Shown in pieces: positions 25,121 through 34,626 of a stretch of DNA of 64,000 bases; positions within the stretch are counted from its first letter, which is position 1, and each line of letters opens with the position of its first letter. The translations under genes and the position numbers were made by a program. The notes under the pieces were generated by a model. That model was not told the origin of the DNA, did not search any database, and was given only the letters and a program-made list of their open reading frames with translations. Where the stretch lies: positions 496,001 to 560,000 of the forward strand of contig OZ245010.1 in NCBI GenBank assembly GCA_965223735.1, in the 5' to 3' direction. The DNA comes from CAYFZO01 sp965223735 (GTDB lineage: Bacteria; Pseudomonadota; Gammaproteobacteria; Poriferisulfidales; Oxydemutatoraceae).

Positions 25121-26311
25121 ATGTTTGAAAGCCACTTTACGGCTCTTTCCGGAAGCCATTTCGGAACCGACATCTTTTTGATCTATACCGGCGCGGCGGC
25201 ACTGGCGACGCTGGCGTTGTATGCACGCCAGACCATGCTCGTCGCCTACATCGTGGTCGGCATCCTGCTCGGCCCCGTCGGCGTCGGCTTGATCAAGGAC
25301 CCCGAACACATCAAGGAAATGTCCGAAATCGGCATCATGTTCCTGTTGTTCCTGCTCGGTCTCGATCTGTCGCCGGTCAAGTTGATGCGGCTGCTGCGCT
25401 CGACGACGCTGATCACCGGCGTCAGTTCGCTGCTGTTCGGCACTCTCGGCTTTGCGTTCGGCCTGCTATGGGGGGCCGATACAGGCGACGCACTGGTCCT
25501 CGGTGCCGCCCTGATGTTCTCGAGCACGATCATCGGCCTGAAACTGCTGCCGACCACGGTGCTCCACCACAAGCCAACGGGTGAGACCATCATCAGCATC
25601 CTGCTGCTGCAGGACGCACTCGCGATCCTGATCCTGCTCGCGATCCGCCTCGCGGGCGAGGATCTGCCGCGGGCCGCCGCTGCCGTGCCGCTGCTCGCGC
25701 TGCCGCTGCTCATCGGCGGTGTCTATCTGGTGCAGAAACACGTGATCAGCCGCTGGTTCGAGAAGTTCGACACCATCCGCGAATACCTGCTGCTGCTGAC
25801 CATCGGCTGGAGCGTTGGCGTCGCCGAACTTGCCGAGTTCGTGGGCCTGTCGCGCGAGATCGGCGCATTCATCGCGGGCATTACGCTCGCCACCAACCCG
25901 ATCGCGCTGTACATTGCCGAATCCCTGAAACCGATCCGCGACTTCTTCCTGATCATCTTCTTCTTTTCGCTGGGCGCAAGCGTCAATCTCGACGTGATGA
26001 TCGAAGTGGCGGTTCCCGCGTTGATCCTCGCGGCGCTGGTGCTCGCGCTGAAGCCTGCAACCTTTAATGTCCTGTTGCGGATATCGGGTGAAGAACGCCA
26101 GCGTTCACTCGAAACCGGCGTGCGACTCGGGCAGGGCAGCGAATTCTCGCTGCTGATCGCGGCGCTCGCTGCGGAGATCGGCGTGATCGCGCTCAAAACC
26201 TCGACGCTGATCCAAGCGGTGGTGTTGCTGACCTTCCTGGTCTCGCCCTACCTGATCGTGATGCGCTATCCGACACCGATCGGTCTGACCGAAAAACTGC
26301 GCCGCGATTAA
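25121..26311 (+). CDS. Monovalent cation:proton antiporter (CPA2/KefB-like membrane domain)
   Basis: The 396-residue protein is hydrophobic throughout, with about 12 membrane segments, and shows the family patterns YIVVGILLGPVGVGLI, FLLFLLGLDLS, ALMFSSTIIGLKLLP, LLQDALAILIL and LSREIGAFIAGITLA. The conserved acidic residue is the Asp of LLQDA. It lacks the cytosolic TrkA-N domain of KefB and KefC, so it ends where the transporter domain ends. It probably exchanges K+ or Na+ for H+. The start MFESHFTALSG is chosen over upstream in-frame starts that overlap the serS leader. Confidence 0.88.
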   Translation: MFESHFTALSGSHFGTDIFLIYTGAAALATLALYARQTMLVAYIVVGILLGPVGVGLIKDPEHIKEMSEIGIMFLLFLLGLDLSPVKLMRLLRSTTLITGVSSLLFGTLGFAFGLLWGADTGDALVLGAALMFSSTIIGLKLLPTTVLHHKPTGETIISILLLQDALAILILLAIRLAGEDLPRAAAAVPLLALPLLIGGVYLVQKHVISRWFEKFDTIREYLLLLTIGWSVGVAELAEFVGLSREIGAFIAGITLATNPIALYIAESLKPIRDFFLIIFFFSLGASVNLDVMIEVAVPALILAALVLALKPATFNVLLRISGEERQRSLETGVRLGQGSEFSLLIAALAAEIGVIALKTSTLIQAVVLLTFLVSPYLIVMRYPTPIGLTEKLRRD

Positions 26312-26628
26312 CGCACAATAACCGCGTTTCGCCGATACCAATATCCGCCCTCACTGTACGCCGGGTACGCCGGTTCGCCGCCATCGAGGTCACGCGGACG
26401 AAGATCGCCCTGCGTCTGCTCGGGAAGCGGGGCAGGACACAAGCCACCCGGGGAACGCCGCCTGCTCAGGACTCGTGACTGCCTGCGCGGCGGATCAGGG
26501 CGCATCGGCACCCTGAGTCGTACTGTGCATCTCCGTGCTTCCGTAATGTATCATAATGATACATCAGTCCGGGCAAATGGCGCCCTGAGTCGTGTTGTGC
26601 CTCTCCTGTGCCTCCCCCCCTCAGCGGG
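26312..26628. other. Convergent intergenic region with short repeats
   Basis: About 317 bases between the convergent antiporter and lysS stops. No gene is seen. It contains two imperfect direct repeats of about 31 bases (26508-26538 and 26580-26611, both with CCCTGAGTCGT and TGTGC blocks) flanking a perfect 19-base inverted repeat. Confidence 0.6.
26546..26564. repeat. Perfect inverted repeat ATGTATCAT-A-ATGATACAT
   Basis: Nine-base arms surround a single central base, within A+T-rich sequence between two direct repeats. It looks like an operator or a remnant of a small mobile element, and lies away from any obvious promoter. Confidence 0.7.
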
Positions 26629-28131
26629 TCAGGCTTTTTCCTTCATCTGCGGGAACAGGATCACGTCGCGGATCGACTGCGCGCCCGTGAACAGCATGAC
26701 CAGGCGGTCGATACCGATACCTTCACCGGCGGTCGGCGGCAGACCGTACTCGAGCGCGGTGAGGTAATCCTCATCCAGGCGCATCGCCTCTTCATCGCCG
26801 CGGTCGCGCTGCTTCATCTGCGTTTCAAAGCGCCTGCGCTGGTCGTCCGGGTCGTTGAGCTCAGAGAAGCCGTTTGCGATCTCGTGTCCGCCGATGAACA
26901 GCTCAAACCGGTCGGTCAGTTCCGGGTTGTTATCGTTGCGGCGCGCGAGCGGAGAGACCTCGGCTGGGTAGCCGGTCACGAATGTCGGCGCCTCGAGCGT
27001 ATGCTCGACGGTCTTCTCGAAGATCGCCGTCAGCAGTTGCCCGCACCCGGCGTTCGCGTCCGTCTCGATGCCCTTTTCAAACGCGAATTTCGCGAGCGTT
27101 TCGCGGGCGCCGAGGTCATTTTCACCCAGACCGGCGTTGTTCTCCAATATCGCGTCGGCGACGCCGACCCGCGCAAACGGTCCGGAAAGATCAAATCTCC
27201 GCCCGCCGCTTTCAAGAACGCCGCCGCCGTATATTTCTTTGCACAGCATCTTGAGCAGGTCTTCGGTCAGATCCATCAGGTCGCGGTAATCGGCATACGC
27301 CTGATAAAACTCGAGCATCGTGAATTCGGGGTTATGCCGGCTCGACACGCCCTCGTTCCTGAAATTACGATTGATCTCATAGACCTTCTCGACGCCACCG
27401 ATCACCAAGCGCTTCAGGTACAGCTCGGGCGCAACCCGCAGATAAAAATCCCTGTCGAGCGTGTTGTGGTGCGTGATGAACGGCTTCGCTTTCGCGCCGC
27501 CGGCGAGCGGCTGCATCATCGGCGTTTCAACTTCGAGAAAATCGCGCGTGTCAAAATAGCGGCGGATTGACGAGATGATCCGCGAACGCTGCTCAAACAC
27601 GGCGCGTGTCCGCTCGTTCATCATCAGGTCGAGATAGCGCCGGCGATGGCGCGCTTCAATATCGGTCAGGCCGTGGAACTTCTCAGGCAGCGGCCGCAAC
27701 GACTTGGTCAACAGGCGCAACTCATCCACCGCCACGCTCAGCTCGCCTGTTTTCGTCTTGAACATCCGCCCGACCGCGCCGACCACGTCGCCGATATCCC
27801 AGGTCTTGAACGCCTGATAAGCTTTCTCGCCAACGTCGTCAATGCGGACGAACAGTTGGATATCACCCGACATGTCGCGCAGTTTGACGAAGCTGCTCCT
27901 GCCGATCACGCGCACCATCATCATGCGCCCCGCCACTGCAACCCGCGCTTTTTCATCACGCAGTTCGTCGGCGTCCCGGTCGCCGTATTTTTGATGCAGG
28001 GCAGCCGCCAGATGCCCGCGGCGAAAATCGTTCGGAAACGCGGCACCCCCTCCCTGTTTTTCCCGCTCGCGCAGAGTGTCAAGTTTCGCCCGCCGTCGCT
28101 CGATCAACCGGCTGGTATCCTGCTCTCCCAC
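26629..28131 (-). CDS. lysS: Lysyl-tRNA synthetase, class II
   Basis: The 500-residue protein has an N-terminal OB-fold anticodon-binding domain (residues 65-150, with VAGRMMMVRVIGRSSFVKLRD) and the class II catalytic domain with FRNEGVSSRHNPEFTMLE (motif 2) and GEGIGIDRLVMLFTG (motif 3). It starts with GTG, whose first base is the last base of the prfB stop codon, so prfB and lysS are translationally coupled, the common gammaproteobacterial order. Confidence 0.96.
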   Translation of the reverse strand: MGEQDTSRLIERRRAKLDTLREREKQGGGAAFPNDFRRGHLAAALHQKYGDRDADELRDEKARVAVAGRMMMVRVIGRSSFVKLRDMSGDIQLFVRIDDVGEKAYQAFKTWDIGDVVGAVGRMFKTKTGELSVAVDELRLLTKSLRPLPEKFHGLTDIEARHRRRYLDLMMNERTRAVFEQRSRIISSIRRYFDTRDFLEVETPMMQPLAGGAKAKPFITHHNTLDRDFYLRVAPELYLKRLVIGGVEKVYEINRNFRNEGVSSRHNPEFTMLEFYQAYADYRDLMDLTEDLLKMLCKEIYGGGVLESGGRRFDLSGPFARVGVADAILENNAGLGENDLGARETLAKFAFEKGIETDANAGCGQLLTAIFEKTVEHTLEAPTFVTGYPAEVSPLARRNDNNPELTDRFELFIGGHEIANGFSELNDPDDQRRRFETQMKQRDRGDEEAMRLDEDYLTALEYGLPPTAGEGIGIDRLVMLFTGAQSIRDVILFPQMKEKA

Positions 28132-29226
28132 TAAACCCCCTGTTTCAGGCTTTCTTCCATGAACGGATCGAGTTTGCCGTTAAGCACCGCCTGGGTGTCG
28201 CTGGTTTCAACCTGCGTGCGCAAATCCTTAATCCGCGAATGGTCAAGCACATACGAGCGGATCTGGCTGCCCCAGGCGATATCGTGTTTGGACGCTTCTA
28301 TCTCGGCCTGCTCGCCTTTGCGCCTGCGCATCTCCAGTTCATACAGCTTTGCCTTCATCTGCTTCATCGCTGTATCCTTGTTCTTGTGTTGCGACCTTTG
28401 GTTCTGGCATTGCACCACGAGCCCGGTCGGAATATGCGTGATCCTGACCGCCGACTCGGTCTTGTTCACGTGCTGCCCGCCCGCGCCGCTCGCGCGATAG
28501 ACATCGATGCGCAGATCTTCCGGATTCAGATCGATTTCAATGTCATCCTCGACTTCCGGCGACACGAACACCGCGGCAAACGAGGTATGCCGGCGGTTAC
28601 CCGAATCAAACGGCGACTTTCTGACCAGCCGGTGCACGCCGGTTTCGGTGCGCAGCCAGCCGTAGGCATAGTCACCGCCGATCTTCACTGTCGCGCTCTT
28701 GACGCCCGCGACCTCGCCCGCCGACACCTCGATCATCTCTACCGAAAATCCACGGTTCTCGGCCCAGCGCAGGTACATCCGCAACAGCATCTCGGCCCAA
28801 TCCTGCGCCTCGGTGCCGCCGGAACCGGCGGTGATGTCGAGGAACGCGTTGTTCCCGTCCATCTCGCCCGGGAACATCCGCAAAAACTCAAGCGACACGA
28901 CTTGTCCGGCGAGTGCGTCGAGATCACTGCCGACGCTGTCCACAACTTCCGCGTCTTTTTCGCTTTCGGCGATCTCCAGCAGAGCTTTGCTTTCGTCGAG
29001 TTGCTGTTGCAGGTCGCCGACGCTGCTCAGCGTACGTTCCAGGCTCGCCTTTTCGGCCCCGAGTTCAGCGGCCTCAGGCAGTTTCCAGATTCCCGGATCC
29101 TCCAGGCGGCGGACAATCTCGTCGCAACGCGCAAGTTTTGCATCGCAGTCAAAGATACCCCCTCAACGCCCGCACGCGCTGCTCGAGATCTTTCAGAGTC
29201 TGTTTAACAGAGGTCAGTTCAAACAT
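28131..29226 (-). CDS. prfB: Peptide chain release factor 2, with programmed +1 frameshift
   Basis: Release factor 2 ends translation at UGA and UAA. The GGQ loop is seen in RASGAGGQHVNKTESAVRI and the SPF tripeptide in KSPFDSG. The gene starts at ATG 29226 (MFELTSVKQTLKDLEQRVRA) and meets an in-frame TGA at 29149-29151 after 26 codons; a +1 shift joins the second frame, DCDAKLARCDEIVRRLEDP. The shift site at 29148-29163 includes the internal Shine-Dalgarno-like AGGGGG and the CTT-TGA-C slip. Production is thus self-regulated by the amount of release factor. lysS follows with a one-base overlap, and recJ lies 33 bases upstream. Confidence 0.96.
29148..29163 (-). promoter_or_regulatory. prfB programmed +1 frameshift signal
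   Basis: On the minus strand the site reads AGGGGGTATCTTTGAC: a Shine-Dalgarno-like AGGGGG, three bases, then CTT followed by the in-frame TGA and C. This is the same sequence as the E. coli site, and shows that UGA is a real stop codon read by RF2 in this organism. Confidence 0.97.
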
Positions 29227-29259
29227 TGTCGACCACCTGTTGACGATCCGCCCGATGAC

Positions 29260-30996
29260 TTACTCGATGACTTCGAGGTAGCGAATGTTCAGCATCGGGG
29301 CGCGTCGGCCGTTATACTCATCCGCCGCGAGCAGGTACGCGATATGGATCCTGCTCATGTCCTCACTCACCGGGTATTTGTCCATGTTATACAGGATGCT
29401 GCGCACGCTCATGTCCGAACCGTCGGGCTGCAGGATCAGTTGCAAATGGCGTTCGCCCACCACGCGGCGGTCCTTGACGTTGAAGACGCCGTCAAAAACA
29501 GGCTCCGGAAAGCTGACGCCCCAGGGCGCCGCGGTACGTAACTCAAGCGCGTTCTCAAACGACAGCTCTTCAGGCGCAAGCGCGCCGTCGCTGAACAGAC
29601 GGCACTCGAGTATATCGTCGTCCACCACCTGTGCGACTTCCTCGGTGAACAGCGCCTTGAAGCGCTCGAAGCTGTCGGCCTCCAACGTCAGCCCGGCCGC
29701 CATCGCGTGACCGCCGAAGCGCGCGATCAGGCTCGGTTCGCGCGTCGAAATACGCTCGAGCAGGTCGCGGATATGCACGCCCGGCACCGACCGCACCGAC
29801 CCTTTCAGCTCATTGTTTCCGGCTTTGGTGAAAACCGCTGACGGGCGGTGAAACTGCTCCTTGAGCCGCGACGCGAGCAGGCCGATCACGCCTTCGTGCC
29901 AGCCCTGGTTGAACAGGCAGATCCCGACCGGGACCTCGCTGTCGTTGATCAGGATGTCTTCCATCAGCGACAGTGCCTGCTCCTCCATTGTCTTTTCAAC
30001 CTTGCGGCGCTTGCGGTTGATTGCATCCAGACGCGCCGCCAGTTTCATTGCGTCTCCCGTTTTGTCGGCGAGCAGACACGCGATACCGGTCGCCATGTCT
30101 TCAAGCCTGCCGGCGGCGTTGATCCGGGGCGCAACGGCAAAACCGAGATCCGACGTCGAGGTTTTCGGCAACGGCCGGCGTGAGACCATCAGCAACGCCT
30201 TGATGCCGGGACTGCATTTACCGTGCCGGATACGCCGCAACCCCTGTTCGACCAGCACCCGGTTGTTGTCGTCAAGCGGCACGATGTCAGCCACCGTGCC
30301 AACGGCGACCAGATCAAGCAACCCGTCGAGACGAGGCACGTTGCCGTATTCAAAATGACCGTTCTCGGCGAGGCGGCGACGCAGTGCGGCGGCGACGTAA
30401 AACGCAACGCCGACGCCGGCCAGCGCGCGGCTCGGAAAGTCCGAGCCGTTGAGATTGGGGTTGACAATCGCGGCGGCGGCGGGCAACACCTCGCCCTGCA
30501 AATGGTGGTCGGTCACGATCACGTCAATACCGGCGTCCTTCGCGACTTCAACACCTTCCACGCTCGCAATGCCATTATCCACGGTGATGATCAGATCGGG
30601 CTGCCTGGTTTCAACCACCTCCTCGACGATCTTGGGCGTCAGGCCGTAACCGAAGCGAAAACGGTCCGGCACCATGTAGTCCACCTGCTCAAAGCCGAAC
30701 ATCCTGAAAGCCCTGACCAGCAACGCGGTGCTCGTCGCCCCGTCGGCGTCGTAATCCCCGACGATGATGATATGCCGGTCGTTCAGAAACGCCTCTTCGA
30801 GTATATCCACCGCCGCTTCAATACCCGGGATGCGCTCGTGCGGCAACAACCGGGACAGGCTGAAGTCCATCGCCTGTGCCGAATCAATACCGCGCGCGCT
30901 CAGCACCCGCCTGAGCAACGGTGAGAACGGCGCGTCTTTCAGCGCGGCGCCGTTGGTCTCGCGACGCACGAGTTTAGGCGTAACAGGTTCCAACAT
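29260..30996 (-). CDS. recJ: Single-stranded-DNA-specific exonuclease RecJ
   Basis: The DHH-family nuclease degrades single-stranded DNA 5' to 3' in recombination and mismatch repair. Visible motifs are VGDYDADGATST (about residue 78), the DHH motif VTDHHLQGE (about 155), and the DHHA1 motif RFGGHAMAAGL (about 425). Length, 578 residues from MLEPVTPKL, is typical. An ATG five codons upstream (31011) is an alternative start. prfB follows after 33 bases, as in many gammaproteobacteria. The promoter lies in the divergent gap to the H4MPT genes. Confidence 0.94.
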   Translation of the reverse strand: MLEPVTPKLVRRETNGAALKDAPFSPLLRRVLSARGIDSAQAMDFSLSRLLPHERIPGIEAAVDILEEAFLNDRHIIIVGDYDADGATSTALLVRAFRMFGFEQVDYMVPDRFRFGYGLTPKIVEEVVETRQPDLIITVDNGIASVEGVEVAKDAGIDVIVTDHHLQGEVLPAAAAIVNPNLNGSDFPSRALAGVGVAFYVAAALRRRLAENGHFEYGNVPRLDGLLDLVAVGTVADIVPLDDNNRVLVEQGLRRIRHGKCSPGIKALLMVSRRPLPKTSTSDLGFAVAPRINAAGRLEDMATGIACLLADKTGDAMKLAARLDAINRKRRKVEKTMEEQALSLMEDILINDSEVPVGICLFNQGWHEGVIGLLASRLKEQFHRPSAVFTKAGNNELKGSVRSVPGVHIRDLLERISTREPSLIARFGGHAMAAGLTLEADSFERFKALFTEEVAQVVDDDILECRLFSDGALAPEELSFENALELRTAAPWGVSFPEPVFDGVFNVKDRRVVGERHLQLILQPDGSDMSVRSILYNMDKYPVSEDMSRIHIAYLLAADEYNGRRAPMLNIRYLEVIE

Positions 30997-31176
30997 TTCC
31001 CAAGGCCTCAAACCTCATAACATGCATTATTCAAATCAACCGGCGGTAATCCGAATTCCCGCCGCAAACGGCACTGCAAAATCGGCAATGCAGTATTATA
31101 CGAACAGTTGACGCAAGCTCATTTCCCCATAACCGACACGGCGACCCTGAATGCCTTCACCCCGAACACCTGCGCC

Positions 31177-32598
31177 ATGAACGAACACATTCTATTCGTA
31201 ACCGGGAAACTCGCCTATCGCAGCGTATGCAAGGTGCTCGAAGATATCCGGCCAACTGATTTCACCTATATAGTACACGAACTCGGCATCACTGTCGCGG
31301 CTTTGATGACGAGCAAATTGATCAAGCACAGGCTGAAAGACATAGGGGGCGCCAACCGCATTATCCTGCCCGGACGGTTTCGCGGCGATCTCGACGAACT
31401 GTCCGCGCACTTCGGCGTCCCGGTTGAACGCGGCCCCGAGGAATTGAAAGACCTGCCGGCGTTTTTCGGCAGGCGCACGGCGGCGCCCGATCTCAGCCGT
31501 TACGACATCCGGCTGTTCGGTGAGATCGTGAACGCGCCGGACCTGTCGCCGCCCGAAGTTCTGGCGCTCGCCGAACAGTACCGGGCGCAGGGAGCCGACG
31601 TGATCGACATGGGCTTTCTGCCGGATACGCCGTTCCCGCACCTCGAAAGCAGCATCGCGCTGCTGAAAGAGAATGACTTTGAAGTCAGCGTGGACACGCA
31701 CGACCCCGACGTCCTGGTACAGGCGGCGCACTGGGGCGCCGACTACCTGTTCAGCCTGAAAGAGAACACCTTGTGGGTCGCCGACGAAGTGGATGCAACG
31801 CCGATCCTGATACCCGATACGCCGCAGGAACCAAAAACGCTCTACCGCGCGATTGACCGGCTGCTCGAAACAGGCCGGCATTTCATCGCCGACCCGATTC
31901 TCGACCCGATCCACTGCGGATTCACCGACTCGATCATCCGCTATTCGCAACTGCGCCAACGCTATCCGACGATCGAGATCATGATGGGTATCGGCAACCT
32001 GACCGAACTCACCCACGCCGACAGCGCCGGGGTCAACGCGCTGCTACTCGGCATCGCGTCCGAAATCGGCGTGCGTCATGTACTGACTACCCAGGTCAGC
32101 GAACATTGCCGCAGAGTGATCCGCGAAGCCGACCTTGCACGGCGCATCCTGTTCCACGCGCGCGGCGAGCAAATGCCGCCGACCGGCATCGACGCCGGCC
32201 TGATGGCGTTGCACGAAAGAAAGCCCTTCCCTTACGGCGCCGACGAGATCGCCGGGTTTGCCGACGCGATCAAAGACCCGAGTTTCCGTATCCAGGTTGC
32301 CGACGACGGAATACACATCTACAACCGCGACCTGCACAAGGTTTCGGCCGACCCTTTTGAACTCTATCCCGACCTGGGTGTATCCGAAGACGGCGGCCAT
32401 GCGTTTTACCTGGGAGTCGAGCTCGGGCGCGCACAGATCGCATGGCAACTGGGCAAACGCTACAGCCAGGACGAGGAACTCGAGTGGGGCTGCGCGGTGG
32501 AAAAAGCCGCCGAAGACCTGAGCCGGCGCAAGGAGGCAGGCGCAACGCTCAAGGAAAAACGCGAAAAAGCCGGGCACTCGAACCCTGACCGGCAATGA
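31177..32598 (+). CDS. Dihydropteroate-synthase-like protein of the H4MPT gene set (DUF6513-type)
   Basis: The 473-residue protein has an N-terminal domain (residues 1-130, opening MNEHILFVTGKLAYRSVCKV) and a TIM-barrel with pterin-binding-like features (VIDMGFLPDTPFPH, VSVDTHDPDVLVQA, ADPILDPIHCGFTDS). Such proteins occur in methylotroph and archaeal H4MPT clusters and are annotated as dihydropteroate-synthase-related. A role in joining the pterin to the aromatic part of H4MPT is likely but inferred. I start at MNEHILFVTG; 23 extra in-frame codons upstream lack homology. It is the first gene of a plus-strand set followed by the DUF447 gene (seven bases) and mfnB (overlap). Confidence 0.82.
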   Translation: MNEHILFVTGKLAYRSVCKVLEDIRPTDFTYIVHELGITVAALMTSKLIKHRLKDIGGANRIILPGRFRGDLDELSAHFGVPVERGPEELKDLPAFFGRRTAAPDLSRYDIRLFGEIVNAPDLSPPEVLALAEQYRAQGADVIDMGFLPDTPFPHLESSIALLKENDFEVSVDTHDPDVLVQAAHWGADYLFSLKENTLWVADEVDATPILIPDTPQEPKTLYRAIDRLLETGRHFIADPILDPIHCGFTDSIIRYSQLRQRYPTIEIMMGIGNLTELTHADSAGVNALLLGIASEIGVRHVLTTQVSEHCRRVIREADLARRILFHARGEQMPPTGIDAGLMALHERKPFPYGADEIAGFADAIKDPSFRIQVADDGIHIYNRDLHKVSADPFELYPDLGVSEDGGHAFYLGVELGRAQIAWQLGKRYSQDEELEWGCAVEKAAEDLSRRKEAGATLKEKREKAGHSNPDRQ

Positions 32599-32605
32599 TC
32601 CGCCG

Positions 32606-33172
32606 ATGATCTACGAGACCATCATCACCACGCGCGGCGCCGACGGCGGTGATCACATTGCGCCGATGGGCATACACGTGCATCGCGATGAACTCATCCT
32701 CATGCCGTTCAAGCCGTCGGCGACGCTCGACAACCTGCTGCACAAACGCTGCGCCGTGATCAACTACACCGACGACGTACGCATCTTTGCCGGCTGCCTG
32801 AGCGGACGCCGCGACTGGCCGTTGACGCCCGCTTCAAAGGTCGGCGCAAAGCGCCTCAGCGACGCACTCGCCCACACCGAAGTCAAAGTGACAGAGGTAC
32901 ACGACGACGAATTGCGCCCGCACCTGTCGTGCGAAGTCGTTCACCGTGAAACACATGCCTCGTTCCGCGGATTCAACCGCGCGCAAGCGGCTATAATAGA
33001 ACTCGCGATACTCGTCAGCCGCCTGCATATATTGCCGTGGGACAAGATTGAACGGAAAATCGCGTACCTGCAAATCGCCATGGACAAAACCGCCGGAGAA
33101 AACGAACAGACTGCATGGGCATGGCTGATGGACAGAATTGAAGCGTTCAAACGCGAACAGAAAATCCGATGA
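32606..33172 (+). CDS. DUF447 family protein of the H4MPT gene set
   Basis: The 188-residue protein opens MIYETIITTRGADGGDHIAP and contains LCRR-like cores LHKRCAVINYTDDVRIFAGC and HRETHASFRGFNRAQAAIIELA. It looks like a flavin-reductase-type split barrel with a C-terminal helical part (residues 125-188). DUF447 genes are found in methanogens and H4MPT-using methylotrophs, and mutants in a methylotroph relative affect C1 metabolism; the exact reaction is not known to me. Its stop overlaps the mfnB start by four bases (ATGA). Confidence 0.8.
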   Translation: MIYETIITTRGADGGDHIAPMGIHVHRDELILMPFKPSATLDNLLHKRCAVINYTDDVRIFAGCLSGRRDWPLTPASKVGAKRLSDALAHTEVKVTEVHDDELRPHLSCEVVHRETHASFRGFNRAQAAIIELAILVSRLHILPWDKIERKIAYLQIAMDKTAGENEQTAWAWLMDRIEAFKREQKIR

Positions 33173-33864
33173 GCAAGCTGCTCGCGAGCGTACGCAGCGT
33201 CGAAGAAGCGCGCGCGGCCCTGCCCGCCCCCGCCGACATCCTCGACCTGAAGGAACCGCGGCACGGCGCGCTCGGCGCACTCGCCCCGGCGACCGTGCGC
33301 GAGATCGCCGACTTTTGTCGGCGACGATGCCCGCTCAGCGCCACCGTCGGCGACCTGCCCCCCGACCCGCAGGCGATTGCAACCAAGGTTGAGGAACTGA
33401 CCGAAGCCGGCGTCGATTACGTCAAGATCGGTTTTTTTGACGCACGTTATTTTGAAACCTGCGCGGGGCCGCTGCGCCCGCTTGCACGGCGGCAGGCGCT
33501 GATCGGAGTGCTGTTCGCAGACCGCCTGCAGGACTTTGAAGGCCCCTGCCGATTGCTGAAGCACGCGGACTTCACCGGCGTGATGATCGACACCGCCGAC
33601 AAGGGCCGCGGTTCGGTACGGGAATTCGCCGACGAACAGATGCTGCGGCGATTTATTTCCGCCGCACACGAGTTGTCGTTGCTATGCGGCATCGCCGGCT
33701 CGCTGAAACTCGCCGACATTGAGCCGTTGGCCTCACTGGGCCCCGACTACCTGGGGTTTCGCACCGCGCTGTGCGAAAACGGCTGCCGCGACAACCCGAT
33801 CTCCGCGGAGGCTGTCGCCATGGTCGCCAGAAAACTCAGCGGCGCCTCAGACCTCGCCGCCTGA
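33169..33864 (+). CDS. mfnB: (5-formylfuran-3-yl)methyl phosphate synthase-like protein (MfnB)
   Basis: The 231-residue TIM-barrel protein matches the MfnB family, which in methanogens condenses two glyceraldehyde-3-phosphate molecules to the furan of methanofuran. The N-terminal LLASVRSVEEARAAL and ADILDLKEPRHGALGAL carry the lysine (about residue 28) that forms the Schiff base; VDYVKIGFF and GVMIDTADKG are further family segments. In methylotrophs it supplies a methanofuran analogue for the formyltransferase/hydrolase complex. It is the last gene of a plus-strand operon and converges with the kinase gene 29 bases away. Confidence 0.88.
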   Translation: MSKLLASVRSVEEARAALPAPADILDLKEPRHGALGALAPATVREIADFCRRRCPLSATVGDLPPDPQAIATKVEELTEAGVDYVKIGFFDARYFETCAGPLRPLARRQALIGVLFADRLQDFEGPCRLLKHADFTGVMIDTADKGRGSVREFADEQMLRRFISAAHELSLLCGIAGSLKLADIEPLASLGPDYLGFRTALCENGCRDNPISAEAVAMVARKLSGASDLAA

Positions 33865-33893
33865 AATAACCCGGGATAACCCGAACCGGCGGT

Positions 33894-34463
33894 TCAGCCG
33901 GACGTGTACTGATAAGCCTCACAGGAAAAATCCCCGGCCAGCCACTGCCCGGCATCAACCAACGCGCAACACAGACCACCAGCGGCGCTGACGACGCCTG
34001 CAAAAGCCGCGTCCACCAGTTGACCCGGCACGTGTGAATGACCCTGCGATACCGACTTGACCAATACCAGCCAGTCGGCGCCGAGTTCGCCCGCCACCCA
34101 CGCCGCGACCGAGTCCGACGTCACCTCCCAACTCGTCGCCAAATGACCGTCGAGCGACGCCTCGTCCGGCAGCCACACCTGCGATGCCGCTCCCACCGCC
34201 GGCGCTTCGATCCGCCCGCTCGCCCGAAGCCCGCCGAGCGACGCGAGCAGGCAGCCATACTGACGCATCCCAAGCAACGCCATTGAATGGGCGCAGCGGT
34301 CGTCAAAACCCCATCTTTTCTGGGATACGCGCACCTGATCGGCAAACGGGCCGCCGCCGGGCACCACCAGCGCGGGTGCGTCAAAATCATTCAAACGCCG
34401 CACCACTTCGACCAACTGCGGAGAATCATGGAGACTGCCGCCGATCTTGACGACCCATTTCAT
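33894..34463 (-). CDS. Amino-acid-kinase-fold protein, candidate MfnE-like kinase
   Basis: The 189-residue protein has the amino-acid/uridylate kinase fold: MKWVVKIGGSL at the start, LVVPGGGPFADQVR (phosphate loop) near residue 35, and WEVTSDSVAAWVAGELGADWLVLVKSV near 115-140. In archaea, MfnE phosphorylates the aminomethylfuran methanol phosphate intermediate in methanofuran synthesis; proteins like this one sit in methylotroph clusters next to mfnB. The assignment rests on fold and neighbourhood. The start at 34463 is preceded by GAGG; GTG 34472 is an alternative. Confidence 0.75.
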   Translation of the reverse strand: MKWVVKIGGSLHDSPQLVEVVRRLNDFDAPALVVPGGGPFADQVRVSQKRWGFDDRCAHSMALLGMRQYGCLLASLGGLRASGRIEAPAVGAASQVWLPDEASLDGHLATSWEVTSDSVAAWVAGELGADWLVLVKSVSQGHSHVPGQLVDAAFAGVVSAAGGLCCALVDAGQWLAGDFSCEAYQYTSG

Positions 34464-34626
34464 ATTGCACACACCTCTTCAGAAACCGCATCGCCTTGAG
34501 CCTGATTCTGTATGATCGCCCCCGCAAGGTCAAAGATCTCCGAACCTGCAAATCGCCCGTCGAACAGCGGCGCCGTGTCGGCTGACCCGGGCTTCGTCGG
34601 CCCGACGGACGCCGCAGATTACAGGG

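Noticed and set aside
29149..29151. In-frame TGA early in prfB as a pseudogene mark
   Set aside because: The surrounding AGGGGGTATCTTTGAC is the standard programmed frameshift site of prfB, so the gene is intact.
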